A stretch of 20,125 bases of DNA from Galactobacter sp. (GCA_022712075.1 JALAHE010000197.1:1-20125); one strand, 5' to 3'. Shown: positions 7,367-14,863, counted from the stretch's first letter. Notes: a model not told the origin generated them from the letters alone. A program made the numbers and translations.

Positions 7367-8695
7367 ATGACCAACCAGCGCGGCACGAACATGGTGCTGA
7401 CGACCTTCATGCTCCCCGCCGGCTATCACAAGGACAGCTGGCGCATGGACGGTTCCCGCTCCGAGGAGCTGGGCAACTTCGAGTTCGTCAAGGACCTCAC
7501 GCTCATGGCCGAGGCGGCCAAGCTGGACGCCGTGTTCTTCGGCGACATCGCCCACGCCAACACGGTCTTCCGCGGCGACATCAAGATGAATGGCTTCTAC
7601 GAGCCCATGACCACGCTGGCCGCCCTGGCCGCGGTCACCAAGAACATCGGCCTCATCGGCACCATCTCCACGTCCTTCTACGAGCCCTACAACGTGGCCC
7701 GCCTGCTGGCCGGCGTGGACCAGATGTCCGGCGGCCGCGCCGGCTGGAACATCGTGACGAGCTCCGACGGCTTCGAGAACTTCGGCCTGACCGAGGCGCC
7801 GGATCCGGCCACGCGCTACCGCCGAGCCACCGAGTTCGTTGAGGTGGTGCAGCGCCTCTGGGACTCCTGGGACGACGACGCCGTCATCAACAACAAGGAG
7901 ACCGGCTTCTACGTCGACACCGATCGCCTGCACACGATCGACCACGCCGGCGAGTTCTTCCGCGTGCGCGGACCGCTGCCCGGCCCGCGCTCCCCGCAGG
8001 GCCGCCCCGTGCTGGTCCAGGCGGGTTCCTCCGGCCCGGGCGTGGAGCTCGGCACCTCCGTGGCGGACGGCATCTACACGGCCCAGCCGCTGCTGGAGCC
8101 CTCGCAGAAGTTCTACGCCGACTTCAAGGCCAAGGCCGCCGCGAAGGGCCGCGACCCCGAGCTCATCAAGATCATTCCGGGCATCCTGCCGATCCTCGGC
8201 GACACCCAGGCCGAGGCCGACGAGCTCGCCGAGCACCTGGCGAACAACATCCACATGGAGAACGGCCGCAAGCAGGTGGGCGCCGACCTCAAGCTGGATC
8301 TGTCCTCGCTTGACCTGAACGAGTCAATCCCCGCCGAGTGGTTCTCCGAGGATCCGGCGCGCGGCTCGCGCTACCACCTGTACCGCGCCAAGAGCGTGGA
8401 CGGCGGCATGACGCTGCGCGAGCTCATCGTTGACCTGGCCCGCTCCACGGGTCACCAGTGGATGGCAGGCACCCCGTCGGCCATCGCGGATCGGATGATC
8501 GAGTGGTTCGAGGGGCGCGCCTGCGATGGCTTCAACCTCAACGCCCCGTTCAACCCCGGCGGCTTCGCGCTGATCTGCGACAAGCTCGTCCCCGAGCTCG
8601 TGGAGCGCGGCTACTTCCGCTCGGAGTACGAGGGCACCACGCTGCGCGAGAACCTGGGGCTGCCCTACCCGGCGCGCTCCGGCGCCGCGGTCTGA
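7367..8695 (+). CDS. LLM-class flavin-dependent monooxygenase, NtaA/SnaA/DszA type
   Basis: A 442-residue protein of the bacterial luciferase-like superfamily, in the branch with nitrilotriacetate monooxygenase NtaA, pristinamycin synthase SnaA and dibenzothiophene-sulfone monooxygenase DszA. These use FMNH2 supplied by a reductase to cleave C-N or C-S bonds or insert oxygen. Typical segments: F-F-G-D near residue 57, S-G-G-R-A-G-W-N-I-V-T-S near 120-131, R-Y-R-R-A-T-E-F-V-E-V-V-Q-R-L-W-D-S-W near 150-170, and the V-Q-A-G-S-S near 220. The ATG at 7367 is chosen because GCGAAAGGACCCCC precedes it, nearly the same leader as the MHS transporter. It has no dedicated reductase next to it; the fused reductase at 1288-2436 is one candidate. 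Its 3' end overlaps the convergent LysR gene by 31 bp. Substrate unknown. Confidence 0.9.
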   Translation: MTNQRGTNMVLTTFMLPAGYHKDSWRMDGSRSEELGNFEFVKDLTLMAEAAKLDAVFFGDIAHANTVFRGDIKMNGFYEPMTTLAALAAVTKNIGLIGTISTSFYEPYNVARLLAGVDQMSGGRAGWNIVTSSDGFENFGLTEAPDPATRYRRATEFVEVVQRLWDSWDDDAVINNKETGFYVDTDRLHTIDHAGEFFRVRGPLPGPRSPQGRPVLVQAGSSGPGVELGTSVADGIYTAQPLLEPSQKFYADFKAKAAAKGRDPELIKIIPGILPILGDTQAEADELAEHLANNIHMENGRKQVGADLKLDLSSLDLNESIPAEWFSEDPARGSRYHLYRAKSVDGGMTLRELIVDLARSTGHQWMAGTPSAIADRMIEWFEGRACDGFNLNAPFNPGGFALICDKLVPELVERGYFRSEYEGTTLRENLGLPYPARSGAAV

Positions 8696-9627
8696 GCCGG
8701 AGCCTCCCGGTGCAGCAGCTCGCGTGCCACCTCGATCCAGGCCTTGGCGCGCGGCGAGGGCCGCGTCCCCTTGGCGCTGACGAGCGAGACCCGCAGCGGC
8801 CGCACCGGGGCGCCCCGGTGGTGCAGGGGCAGCAGGCGGATGCCCAGTTCCGCGTACGGAGCGTTGAGCGCCGGCTGCTGGAACAAGACGCCCACGCCGC
8901 GGCCCACCGAGACGAGCGAGCGCACGGTGGCATAGGAGCGGGAACGGTGGCGGATCACCGGCTCCAGCTCGGCCTCGCGGAAGAGCCGCAGGACCCGCTC
9001 GCCGGCCGGCGGCGCGTCGAAGAGGACGAGGTCTTCCTGGGCCAGGTCCTTCAGATGGGCGCGGTCCTTCGCGGCGAGCGGGTGGTCGGCCGGCACCAGG
9101 GCGTAGGCCTCCGCGCTGGCCACGGTCACCGCTGCGAGCTGCGGGTCCAGTTCCTCCCCGTACACAAACGCCACGTCGGCGTCGCCGGAGAGGACCAGGG
9201 ACTGCACCTCGCGGTGGAAGCCCTCCACGAAGTCCACCTCCACCCCGGGGCACTGCTGCGCGAATTCCGTGAGCATGGGCGGGATGACGGTGGGGCCCAG
9301 GCTGATGTCCGCGCCCACCGTGAGCCGCCCGCGCAGCTGCGAGCGCTCCGAGCCGGAGAGGGCGGCGATGTCGCCGGCGGTGGCCAGGAGCGTGCGGGCG
9401 AGGGCCAGCACCTCGTGGCCGCTGGCCGTGAGGGCCACGCCCTTGGCGCGCTGCTTGACCAGCAGCGAACTGCCCACCGTGCGTTCCAGCTCGGTCACCG
9501 AGGCGGAAATGGCCGACGGCGCCATGTGCAGTCGGCGGGCGGCCTCGGCGAAGGTGCCGGACTCGGCCGCTACGACGAAGTGCCACGCCTGGCGCAGCGT
9601 CAGCGCCGGTTGCTGCTCTGGGATCAC
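8665..9627 (-). CDS. LysR-type transcriptional regulator
   Basis: A 320-residue regulator. Residues about 10-68 are the LysR winged helix-turn-helix, with F-A-E-A-A-R-R-L-H-M-A-P-S-A-I-S-A-S-V-T-E-L-E at 26-48, and about 95-305 form the effector-binding domain. The start is GTG at 9627, with GGGTGG a few bases upstream. It is divergent from the VAO-type oxidase gene, and the gap holds a perfect 8-bp inverted repeat, the classic arrangement for a LysR protein that controls its divergent neighbour and itself. Its 3' end runs 31 bases into the flavin monooxygenase gene on the other strand. A phenolic inducer is a reasonable inference; nothing in the sequence identifies it. Confidence 0.92.
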   Translation of the reverse strand: MIPEQQPALTLRQAWHFVVAAESGTFAEAARRLHMAPSAISASVTELERTVGSSLLVKQRAKGVALTASGHEVLALARTLLATAGDIAALSGSERSQLRGRLTVGADISLGPTVIPPMLTEFAQQCPGVEVDFVEGFHREVQSLVLSGDADVAFVYGEELDPQLAAVTVASAEAYALVPADHPLAAKDRAHLKDLAQEDLVLFDAPPAGERVLRLFREAELEPVIRHRSRSYATVRSLVSVGRGVGVLFQQPALNAPYAELGIRLLPLHHRGAPVRPLRVSLVSAKGTRPSPRAKAWIEVARELLHREAPAQTAAPERAG

Positions 9628-9649
9628 GCGCCCACCCTAGCCAAATTCA

Positions 9650-9668
9650 CCGCAACCAGGGGTTGCGG
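9650..9668. promoter_or_regulatory. Inverted repeat, candidate LysR operator
   Basis: CCGCAACC at 9650-9657 and GGTTGCGG at 9661-9668 are exact complements separated by AGG. They lie in the 68-bp gap between the divergent LysR and oxidase starts, where the regulator is expected to bind. Confidence 0.6.
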
Positions 9669-9701
9669 GCCAAGAAGTTCAAAGAAAGTGACGATGTGAG
9701 C

Positions 9702-11291
9702 ATGTCTGAGCAGCTGCTGGCCGAGGCCCTCCCGGGCCAGACGGGCGACCCGCGCGAGGAGTTCCTCTCCCGCGCCGAGGCAATCGTTGGGGCCGAGAAC
9801 GTGATCCACCCCGGCGCGCCGGAGGGCTACCTCGACCCGTACCCGCTCAACGCCGGCCGTGACCGCTGGCCCGGCGTGCGCCCCGGTTCCACGGAGGAGG
9901 TGCAGGCGCTCGTTCGCCTGGCGGGGGAGACGTCCACCGCGCTGTGGACGTTCTCCCGCGGCAAGAACCTCGGCTACGGCGGGCCCGAGCCGCGCGATCA
10001 GCGCATGGTGGCCCTGGATCTCTCCCGCATGAACCGGATCCTGCACGTGGACGAGGAGCTCTGCTACGCCGTCATCGAGCCGGGCGTGACCTTCTTCGAC
10101 CTCTTCGAGCACATCAAGAAGCGCGGCCTGGAGCTTTGGATGAGCGTGCCGGCGCTGGGTTGGGGCTCCGTCCTCGGCAACATGCTGGATCGCGGCTACG
10201 GCATGACGCCGCTCGGCGACCACGCCAAGAACCTCTGCGGCGTGGAGGTGGTGTTGCCGGACGGCGAGCTGCTGCGCACCGGCATGGGCGCCATGGAGGG
10301 CACCGAGCTTGGCCCCATCTTCCAGGGCGGCTTTGGCCCCACCCTGGACGGGCTCTTCACGCAGTCGAGCCTGGGCGTGGTGGTCAACGCCGGCGTGTGG
10401 CTCATGCCCGCCCCGCAGGTCTACGCCAACGGCGACATCGCGGTGGATGACGAGTCGGCGCTCCCGGCGCTCATCGACGTCCTCACGACCCTGCGCCGCG
10501 AGGAGATCATCCAGAACAACGCGCTCTGCGGCAACGTGGTCCGCGCCGCCACGATGCGCGGCGCCCGCCGCGACTTCTGGGACGGCGAGGGCTCCATCCC
10601 CGAGTGGCGCCTCGAGGAGATGCGCCAGGAGTTCGGCCTGGGCCAGTGGAACTGCAAGTTTGCGCTCTACGGTGACCGCGGGCTTGTGGAGCGCCGGCTC
10701 GAGATCGTCCGCGAGCGCGTGGCGGCCGCCGTGCCGGGCGCCCGCGTCGACGCCCGGATCTACGAGGGCGAGGACGGCCTGCCGATCCAACACGAGGACA
10801 TCGCCGAGCTGGACCGCACCCAGATGGCGGGCGTTCCCACCCTCAAGCCGCTTTCAACGATCGGCTGGGCGGCCGAGGATGGCGGGCACATCGACGCGGC
10901 GCCGATCCTCCCCGCCCGCGGCGCCGACGTCTACGCCTTCTACAGCGAGGTCAAGAAGCTCTACGCCAAGCACGGCTTCGACCTCTACATCGGGTACCAC
11001 CTCTACCCGCGCCACATGGTGCACGTGACCATGATCTTCTTCGAGCGCGGCAACGAGGAGATGCTCGGCCGCGCGCGGGCGCTGTACTCCGAGCTGCTGG
11101 ATCTGGCCCGCTCCAAGGGTTACGCGCCGTACCGCAGCCACGTCGACTACATGGACCGCATCCAGGCCGGCTTCGACTTCAACGGTGGGGCCGCGTTGCG
11201 CTTCCAGGAGCTGCTCAAGGACGCCGTTGACCCGCAGGGCATCATCTCGCCGGGCAAGCAAGGGGTGTGGCCCGCGCGCCTGCGCGGCTGA
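9702..11291 (+). CDS. FAD-dependent 4-alkylphenol oxidase, VAO/eugenol oxidase/4-cresol dehydrogenase type
   Basis: A 529-residue flavoprotein with an N-terminal PCMH-type FAD-binding domain (about 40-240) and a C-terminal cap domain (about 250-520). Family segments: F-S-R-G-K-N-L-G-Y-G-G at 84-94, M-T-P-L-G-D-H-A-K-N at 168-177 with Asp173 in the position of the catalytic Asp, G-G-H-I-D-A-A-P at 394-401 whose His396 fits the covalent-flavin His of VAO, Tyr477-Arg478 matching the phenolate-binding Tyr-Arg pair, and the C-terminal L-K-D-A-V-D-P-Q-G-I-I-S-P-G-K. Such enzymes oxidise para-alkylphenols through a quinone methide. Length matches eugenol oxidase (about 526). The start could also be GTG at 9696, which is better spaced from GAAAG at 9684-9688. 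Divergent LysR neighbour suggests induction by substrate. Active-site alignments are by eye. Confidence 0.9.
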   Translation: MSEQLLAEALPGQTGDPREEFLSRAEAIVGAENVIHPGAPEGYLDPYPLNAGRDRWPGVRPGSTEEVQALVRLAGETSTALWTFSRGKNLGYGGPEPRDQRMVALDLSRMNRILHVDEELCYAVIEPGVTFFDLFEHIKKRGLELWMSVPALGWGSVLGNMLDRGYGMTPLGDHAKNLCGVEVVLPDGELLRTGMGAMEGTELGPIFQGGFGPTLDGLFTQSSLGVVVNAGVWLMPAPQVYANGDIAVDDESALPALIDVLTTLRREEIIQNNALCGNVVRAATMRGARRDFWDGEGSIPEWRLEEMRQEFGLGQWNCKFALYGDRGLVERRLEIVRERVAAAVPGARVDARIYEGEDGLPIQHEDIAELDRTQMAGVPTLKPLSTIGWAAEDGGHIDAAPILPARGADVYAFYSEVKKLYAKHGFDLYIGYHLYPRHMVHVTMIFFERGNEEMLGRARALYSELLDLARSKGYAPYRSHVDYMDRIQAGFDFNGGAALRFQELLKDAVDPQGIISPGKQGVWPARLRG

Positions 11292-11325
11292 GGCTGGCCG
11301 CCTGAGCCGCCGGCGCCACCCACCT

Positions 11326-11338
11326 GTGAAAATCGGAG
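11326..11338 (+). repeat. Direct repeat GTGARAATCGGAG, copy 1
   Basis: GTGAAAATCGGAG at 11326-11338 matches GTGAGAATCGGAG at 11961-11973 at 12 of 13 positions in the same orientation. The two copies bracket the DUF3052 gene. Each is close to a long palindrome. Confidence 0.45.
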
Positions 11339-11339
11339 C

Positions 11340-11378
11340 GCCAAGTGTCGTGGTTTCGCCGAAAACACGACACTTGGC
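11340..11378. repeat. 39-bp near-perfect palindrome
   Basis: Arms GCCAAGTGTCGTG (11340-11352) and CACGACACTTGGC (11366-11378) are exact complements; the interior TTTCG-C-CGAAA continues the pairing, giving 18 of 19 pairs around a single central base at 11359. It lies 49 bases after the oxidase stop and upstream of the DUF3052 gene. It may terminate the oxidase transcript, serve as an operator, or be a copy of an intergenic repeat family. No T-tract follows. Confidence 0.65.
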
Positions 11379-11417
11379 ACTCGGATGTTGGGAGGAAAAG
11401 GTGTCGGGGGTGGGGAC

Positions 11418-11423
11418 TAGCCT
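11418..11423 (+). promoter_or_regulatory. Possible -10 element of a leaderless promoter
   Basis: TAGCCT ends 7 bases before the ATG at 11431, the spacing typical of leaderless actinobacterial transcripts. No good ribosome binding site lies between. No matching -35 hexamer at the proper distance was seen. Confidence 0.3.
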
Positions 11424-11430
11424 CCGTGGC

Positions 11431-11964
11431 ATGGTGAATCCCTCGCCGCCGCGCACCGTGGCACAGAAGATGGGCATCAAGGCCGGCGCCCGCGCGCACC
11501 TGCGCGACGCCCCGGCCTCCGCCGTGGCGGCGATGGAGCTGCCGGAGCTGGAGCTGCTGGCGGAGCTGACGGGCGAGTTCGACTACCTCCACCTCTTCGT
11601 CACGACCCAGGAGCGGATGCGCGAGCACTTCGGGGCCCTGCGCGATCGCCTGCGCCCGGGCGGCGCGCTGTGGGTGTCCTGGCCCAAGGGCGGAAAACTC
11701 GGGAGCGACCTCACGATCAAGTCGGTGATCGCCATCGGGTACGAACGGAACCTGGTCGAGAGCACGTGCCTGGAGATCGACGAGGTCTGGTCCGGGCTGA
11801 AGTTCACCCACCCCAAGCCGGGCAAGCGCTACGCCAACAGCTACGGACGCTTCCCGGCCAGGCGGGCTGAGCCCGCGCCGGCCAGGCTGGGTGATGCCCG
11901 ACGTCGGGTGGTGACCACCCGACGTCGGGCAGGGAAGTGCCGGGTCCAATGCTTTCCCCCGTGA
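11431..11964 (+). CDS. DUF3052 family protein
   Basis: A 177-residue soluble protein. Residues about 14-140 fit DUF3052: K-M-G-I-K-A-G-A-R-A near the start, then L-R-P-G-G-A-L-W-V-S-W-P-K-G-G and I-D-E-V-W-S-G-L-K-F, all typical of this small family of unknown function that often begins with a K-L-G-I-K segment. The last 35 residues (from about Arg143) are Arg/Pro/Ala-rich and not part of the family; they are encoded by a small hairpin, an imperfect 21-bp duplication (11855-11875 and 11879-11900) and the long palindrome at 11895-11931, so the natural C-terminus may have been lost and the frame extended through repeat DNA. No link to the catabolic genes is evident. The ATG at 11431 fits a leaderless start. 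Confidence 0.8.
   Translation: MVNPSPPRTVAQKMGIKAGARAHLRDAPASAVAAMELPELELLAELTGEFDYLHLFVTTQERMREHFGALRDRLRPGGALWVSWPKGGKLGSDLTIKSVIAIGYERNLVESTCLEIDEVWSGLKFTHPKPGKRYANSYGRFPARRAEPAPARLGDARRRVVTTRRRAGKCRVQCFPP
11895..11931. repeat. 37-bp perfect palindrome in 3' end of DUF3052 gene
   Basis: Arms TGCCCGACGTCGGGTGGT (11895-11912) and its exact complement (11914-11931) flank a single G at 11913. The core CCCGACGTCGGG is itself palindromic. The element lies inside the last codons of the DUF3052 frame, 56 bases before the stop of the convergent GntR gene, and could terminate transcription from either side. Confidence 0.75.
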
Positions 11965-11973
11965 GAATCGGAG
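11961..11973 (+). repeat. Direct repeat GTGARAATCGGAG, copy 2
   Basis: GTGAGAATCGGAG, 12 of 13 identical to the copy at 11326-11338. It overlaps the stop codon of the DUF3052 gene (TGA at 11962-11964). Confidence 0.45.
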
Positions 11974-11986
11974 GGGCTGCGGCGGC

Positions 11987-12682
11987 TCAGGCCTGGGAGG
12001 CCGCCTCGAGCGCGGCGCCGTTGTCCTCGATCGCGTGCAGCGTGATCTCGTAGTGCTTGCGGATCAGGCGCGCGGCAAGCGCCGCGTCGCGATCCAGCGT
12101 GGCCTGCAGGATCTCGCGGTGCTCCTGCGCCACGTCGCGGCCCACGAAGCGCGTTGCGGTGCCGGCCCAGCGGTTGTAGAGCTGCGTGACGTCGGAGAGC
12201 GTGGTGCACAGATCGATGAGCGGCGGGATGCCGGAGGCCTCGATGAGCTTGGAATGGAAGGCCTGGTGGGCCTTGACCCAGCCGGGCGTGAGGCTCGCGT
12301 CCTCGTTGTCCTCGCGGTAGGGCGTGCGCTCGAGCGTGTGGTGCACGGCGATGAGCTCGGACTCCCACGCGAGCGAGCCGCGCTCGATCGCCATCTTGAG
12401 CCCAAACTCCTCGTTGACGCAGCGCAGCTCGGTGATGTCCTGCAGTGCGGCCAGGGACAGCTCCGGCACAAAGAAGCCGCGGTTGGGGACGAGGGTCACG
12501 AGCCGCTCGCCCGTCAGGCGGGTCAGCGCCTCGCGGACCACGGTGGAGGAGGTCTCGTAGCGCGTGGAGAGCGTGGTGAGCTGCAGCTTGGCGCCCGGCG
12601 CCCACTCGCCGTTGAGGAGATCGTCCCGCAGGAGGGCGTGGAGGTGGGAGCTGAGGGTTTCCGCGTCGGTTCGCTTGGCCAT
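11987..12682 (-). CDS. GntR-family regulator, FCD type (first of a paralogous pair)
   Basis: A 231-residue regulator. Residues about 8-72 form the GntR winged helix, with T-S-S-T-V-V-R-E-A-L-T-R-L at 44-56 and P-N-R-G-F-F-V after it; about 80-215 form the helical FCD effector domain, with His143, His188 and His210 at metal-binding positions. It is divergent from the BVMO operon and probably controls that operon and itself. The protein shares long stretches with the regulator at 16861-17541, for example I/V-T-E-L-R-C, A-I-E-R-G-x-L-A-W-E, and T-Q-L-Y-x-R-W-A, so the two are paralogs. The ATG at 12682 is chosen because the DNA-binding domain begins there; no strong ribosome binding site precedes it. 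Effector unknown; an aromatic acid or ketone is a guess. Confidence 0.9.
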   Translation of the reverse strand: MAKRTDAETLSSHLHALLRDDLLNGEWAPGAKLQLTTLSTRYETSSTVVREALTRLTGERLVTLVPNRGFFVPELSLAALQDITELRCVNEEFGLKMAIERGSLAWESELIAVHHTLERTPYREDNEDASLTPGWVKAHQAFHSKLIEASGIPPLIDLCTTLSDVTQLYNRWAGTATRFVGRDVAQEHREILQATLDRDAALAARLIRKHYEITLHAIEDNGAALEAASQA

Positions 12683-12698
12683 AGCCGAAGAGTAGCAA

Positions 12699-12711
12699 GT
12701 GAATATTTCAC
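12699..12711. promoter_or_regulatory. GTGAATATTTCAC inverted repeat, candidate GntR operator
   Basis: Five-base arms GTGAA and TTCAC are exact complements around TAT, in an AT-rich patch 17 bases upstream of the GntR start. Its place in the divergent gap between regulator and BVMO operon suggests an operator for one or both GntR paralogs. Confidence 0.45.
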
Positions 12712-12750
12712 ATGTCAGTAGGGGAACTGATGGCAATAATGCATTCTTTC

Positions 12751-12778
12751 TTGACGATTGCAGAACTGGGCCTAGACT
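12751..12778 (+). promoter_or_regulatory. Promoter of the BVMO operon
   Basis: TTGACG at 12751-12756 and TAGACT at 12773-12778 are separated by 16 bases, close to the housekeeping consensus. They lie 75 bases before the BVMO start, which has AGAGGAG at 12841-12847. Confidence 0.6.
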
Positions 12779-12853
12779 GGCTGTGACGGCGCTCACCGCT
12801 CACGGCGGCAGGGGCGCCCCCAGACCTTGAGACCCGACCCAGAGGAGCCCCAC

Positions 12854-14863
12854 GTGAGTGAAGCCCTGGCACAGATCCCCGGCGGCGCTGCAGGCAGCGC
12901 GGGCGGCCACCCCGACACCACGGTGGATGACCTCTATCACCGCGAGGCCTACGCCCCCATCGAGGCGGACGACGCCACCCTGGAGCGCATCGTCGCCGGC
13001 GCCGAGCTCCCACCGCTGCTCGTGGCCCTGGCCTCCGTGACGGGCGACTTCTCGATCCTGCGCGAGGAGCTGCGCCCGCCGCAGCCGCTCATGGACACGG
13101 TCGGCTTCCCGCACGGCGGCATGACGCCGGATCAGATCGCCACCGCCCGCGAGCTGGCCCTCGCCGCCCTCAAGCGCGTGCGCGACGAGGGCCTCACGAG
13201 CGCCCGCCTCCTCTCCGAGGACGAGGCGCACCTCGTCTCCGACTTCGTCACCAACGGCGCCGACCCCGCCTTCCGCCCGCTCCTGGAGCACGACATGGCC
13301 CTGGCTCCGCACGCCAACGGCCGCCCGCGCTGGAGTGTCGAGGAGGTGGCCCCCGGGACCACGTACCGCGCCGCCGTCATCGGCGCCGGCGTGGCCGGCA
13401 TGGCCACGGCCTACCGCCTGCGCCAGGCCGGCATCGAGGTCACCATGTTCGAGAAGGGCCACGACATCGGTGGCACGTGGTGGAAGAACACCTACCCCGG
13501 CGTGCGCCTCGACACCCCCAACTTCGCCTACTCCTTCTCCTTCGCCCAGCGCGACGACTGGCCGGCGCAGTTCTCCCCGGGCGCGGAGATCCACGACTAC
13601 ACCACCGCGGTGGGCCAGCGCGGCGGCCTGTACGACGCCGTGGTGTTCGGCGCCGAGGTCTCCACCCTTGAGTGGGTGGAGGCCGACGGGCAGTGGGAGG
13701 TCGCCTACGCGGTGGACGGCGAGGAGCGCGCCGAGCGCTTCGAGGCCGTCTTCACGGCCGTGGGCCAGCTCGACCGCCCCAAGATCCCGCAGACCCCGGG
13801 TATGGAGTCCTTCAAGGGCGTGCACATGCACTCGGCGCAGTGGGACCACTCGGTGGACCTCGCTGGCAAGCGCGTTGCCGTGGTCGGCACGGGCGCGAGC
13901 GCCTACCAGATCGTCCCGGCGATCGTGGATCAGGTGCAGAGCCTGACCGTGTTCCAGCGCAGCTCCCCGTGGATGCTCCCCACGCCCTTCTACTACGAGG
14001 ACATGCCGGAGGCGGTTGGCTACCTCTCGGAGCACCTGCCGCACTTCGGCCAGTGGCTGCGCCTGTGGCAGCACTGGCTCGGCGTCGAGGGCCGCCAGCA
14101 CCACACCGCCGTGGACCCGGAGTGGACCAAGGAGGGCTCCATCTCCGCGGTCCACGATCGGGTCCAGGAGCAGCTGCGCGCCCTGCTGCGCCAGCAGTAC
14201 GCCGACCGCCCCGATCTGCTGGCCAAGGTCACGCCCGACTACATCATGGGCGGCAAGCGCATGCTGCGTGACAACGGCGTCTGGTCGGACTCGCTCAAGA
14301 AGCCGCAGACCACGCTCGTCACCTCCGGCATGGACCACTTCGTCCCCGAGGGCCTCGTTGACGCCGACGGCGTGCTGCACGAGCTCGACGTGGTTCTCTA
14401 CGCCACGGGCTTCGAGGCCAGCGACTTCCTCGAGCCGCTCACCATCTTGGGTCGCGAGGGCCGCGACCTCCACGAGCGCTGGGGCGGCGACGCCAAGGCC
14501 TACCTGGGCGTGCACGTCCCCGGCTTCCCCAACCTCTTCATCGTCTCCGGTCCCAACACGGGCCACGTGGTCAACGGCTCGCTCTTCTCCATGATCGAGT
14601 ACGCCCTGGAGTACTCGCTCGACGAGATCCGCCTGAACCTCGAAAACGGGTACACCGCGCTCGACCTGCGCGAGGACACCCTCGAGGACTTCTACGAGGT
14701 GCTGGACGCCGCGAACGCCACGAAGGCGTGGGGCCAGCCCGAGGTGCACACCTGGTACAAGAACCGCTTTGGCCGCGTCTCGCAGATTTGGCCGCTGCCC
14801 GTCCTCGAGTACTGGAACATGACCCGCGCCGTGAACCCCGAGGACTACGAGGTGATCAGGTGA
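12854..14863 (+). CDS. Baeyer-Villiger monooxygenase, 4-hydroxyacetophenone monooxygenase-like
   Basis: A 669-residue FAD- and NADPH-dependent type I BVMO, which inserts oxygen next to a ketone carbonyl. Residues 1-168 are an N-terminal helical extension containing A-E-L-P-P-L-L-V-A-L-A-S-V-T-G-D, as in 4-hydroxyacetophenone monooxygenase; most other BVMOs lack it. Then come the FAD Rossmann motif G-A-G-V-A-G at 177-182, G-G-T-W-W at 206-210, the BVMO fingerprint F-K-G-V-H-M-H-S-A-Q-W-D at 320-331, and the NADPH motif G-T-G-A-S-A at 345-350. Length matches that enzyme (about 640) rather than cyclohexanone types (about 540). The GTG at 12854 has AGAGGAG correctly spaced. Its stop overlaps the esterase GTG by 4 bases. 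It would convert a 4-hydroxyaryl ketone to a phenyl ester; the substrate is inferred from family resemblance and the esterase next to it. Confidence 0.93.
   Translation: MSEALAQIPGGAAGSAGGHPDTTVDDLYHREAYAPIEADDATLERIVAGAELPPLLVALASVTGDFSILREELRPPQPLMDTVGFPHGGMTPDQIATARELALAALKRVRDEGLTSARLLSEDEAHLVSDFVTNGADPAFRPLLEHDMALAPHANGRPRWSVEEVAPGTTYRAAVIGAGVAGMATAYRLRQAGIEVTMFEKGHDIGGTWWKNTYPGVRLDTPNFAYSFSFAQRDDWPAQFSPGAEIHDYTTAVGQRGGLYDAVVFGAEVSTLEWVEADGQWEVAYAVDGEERAERFEAVFTAVGQLDRPKIPQTPGMESFKGVHMHSAQWDHSVDLAGKRVAVVGTGASAYQIVPAIVDQVQSLTVFQRSSPWMLPTPFYYEDMPEAVGYLSEHLPHFGQWLRLWQHWLGVEGRQHHTAVDPEWTKEGSISAVHDRVQEQLRALLRQQYADRPDLLAKVTPDYIMGGKRMLRDNGVWSDSLKKPQTTLVTSGMDHFVPEGLVDADGVLHELDVVLYATGFEASDFLEPLTILGREGRDLHERWGGDAKAYLGVHVPGFPNLFIVSGPNTGHVVNGSLFSMIEYALEYSLDEIRLNLENGYTALDLREDTLEDFYEVLDAANATKAWGQPEVHTWYKNRFGRVSQIWPLPVLEYWNMTRAVNPEDYEVIR

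Noticed and set aside
12800..14749. A 649-codon open frame on the minus strand
   Set aside because: It is antisense to the BVMO gene, whose motifs are unmistakable; the minus-strand protein has no recognisable domain.
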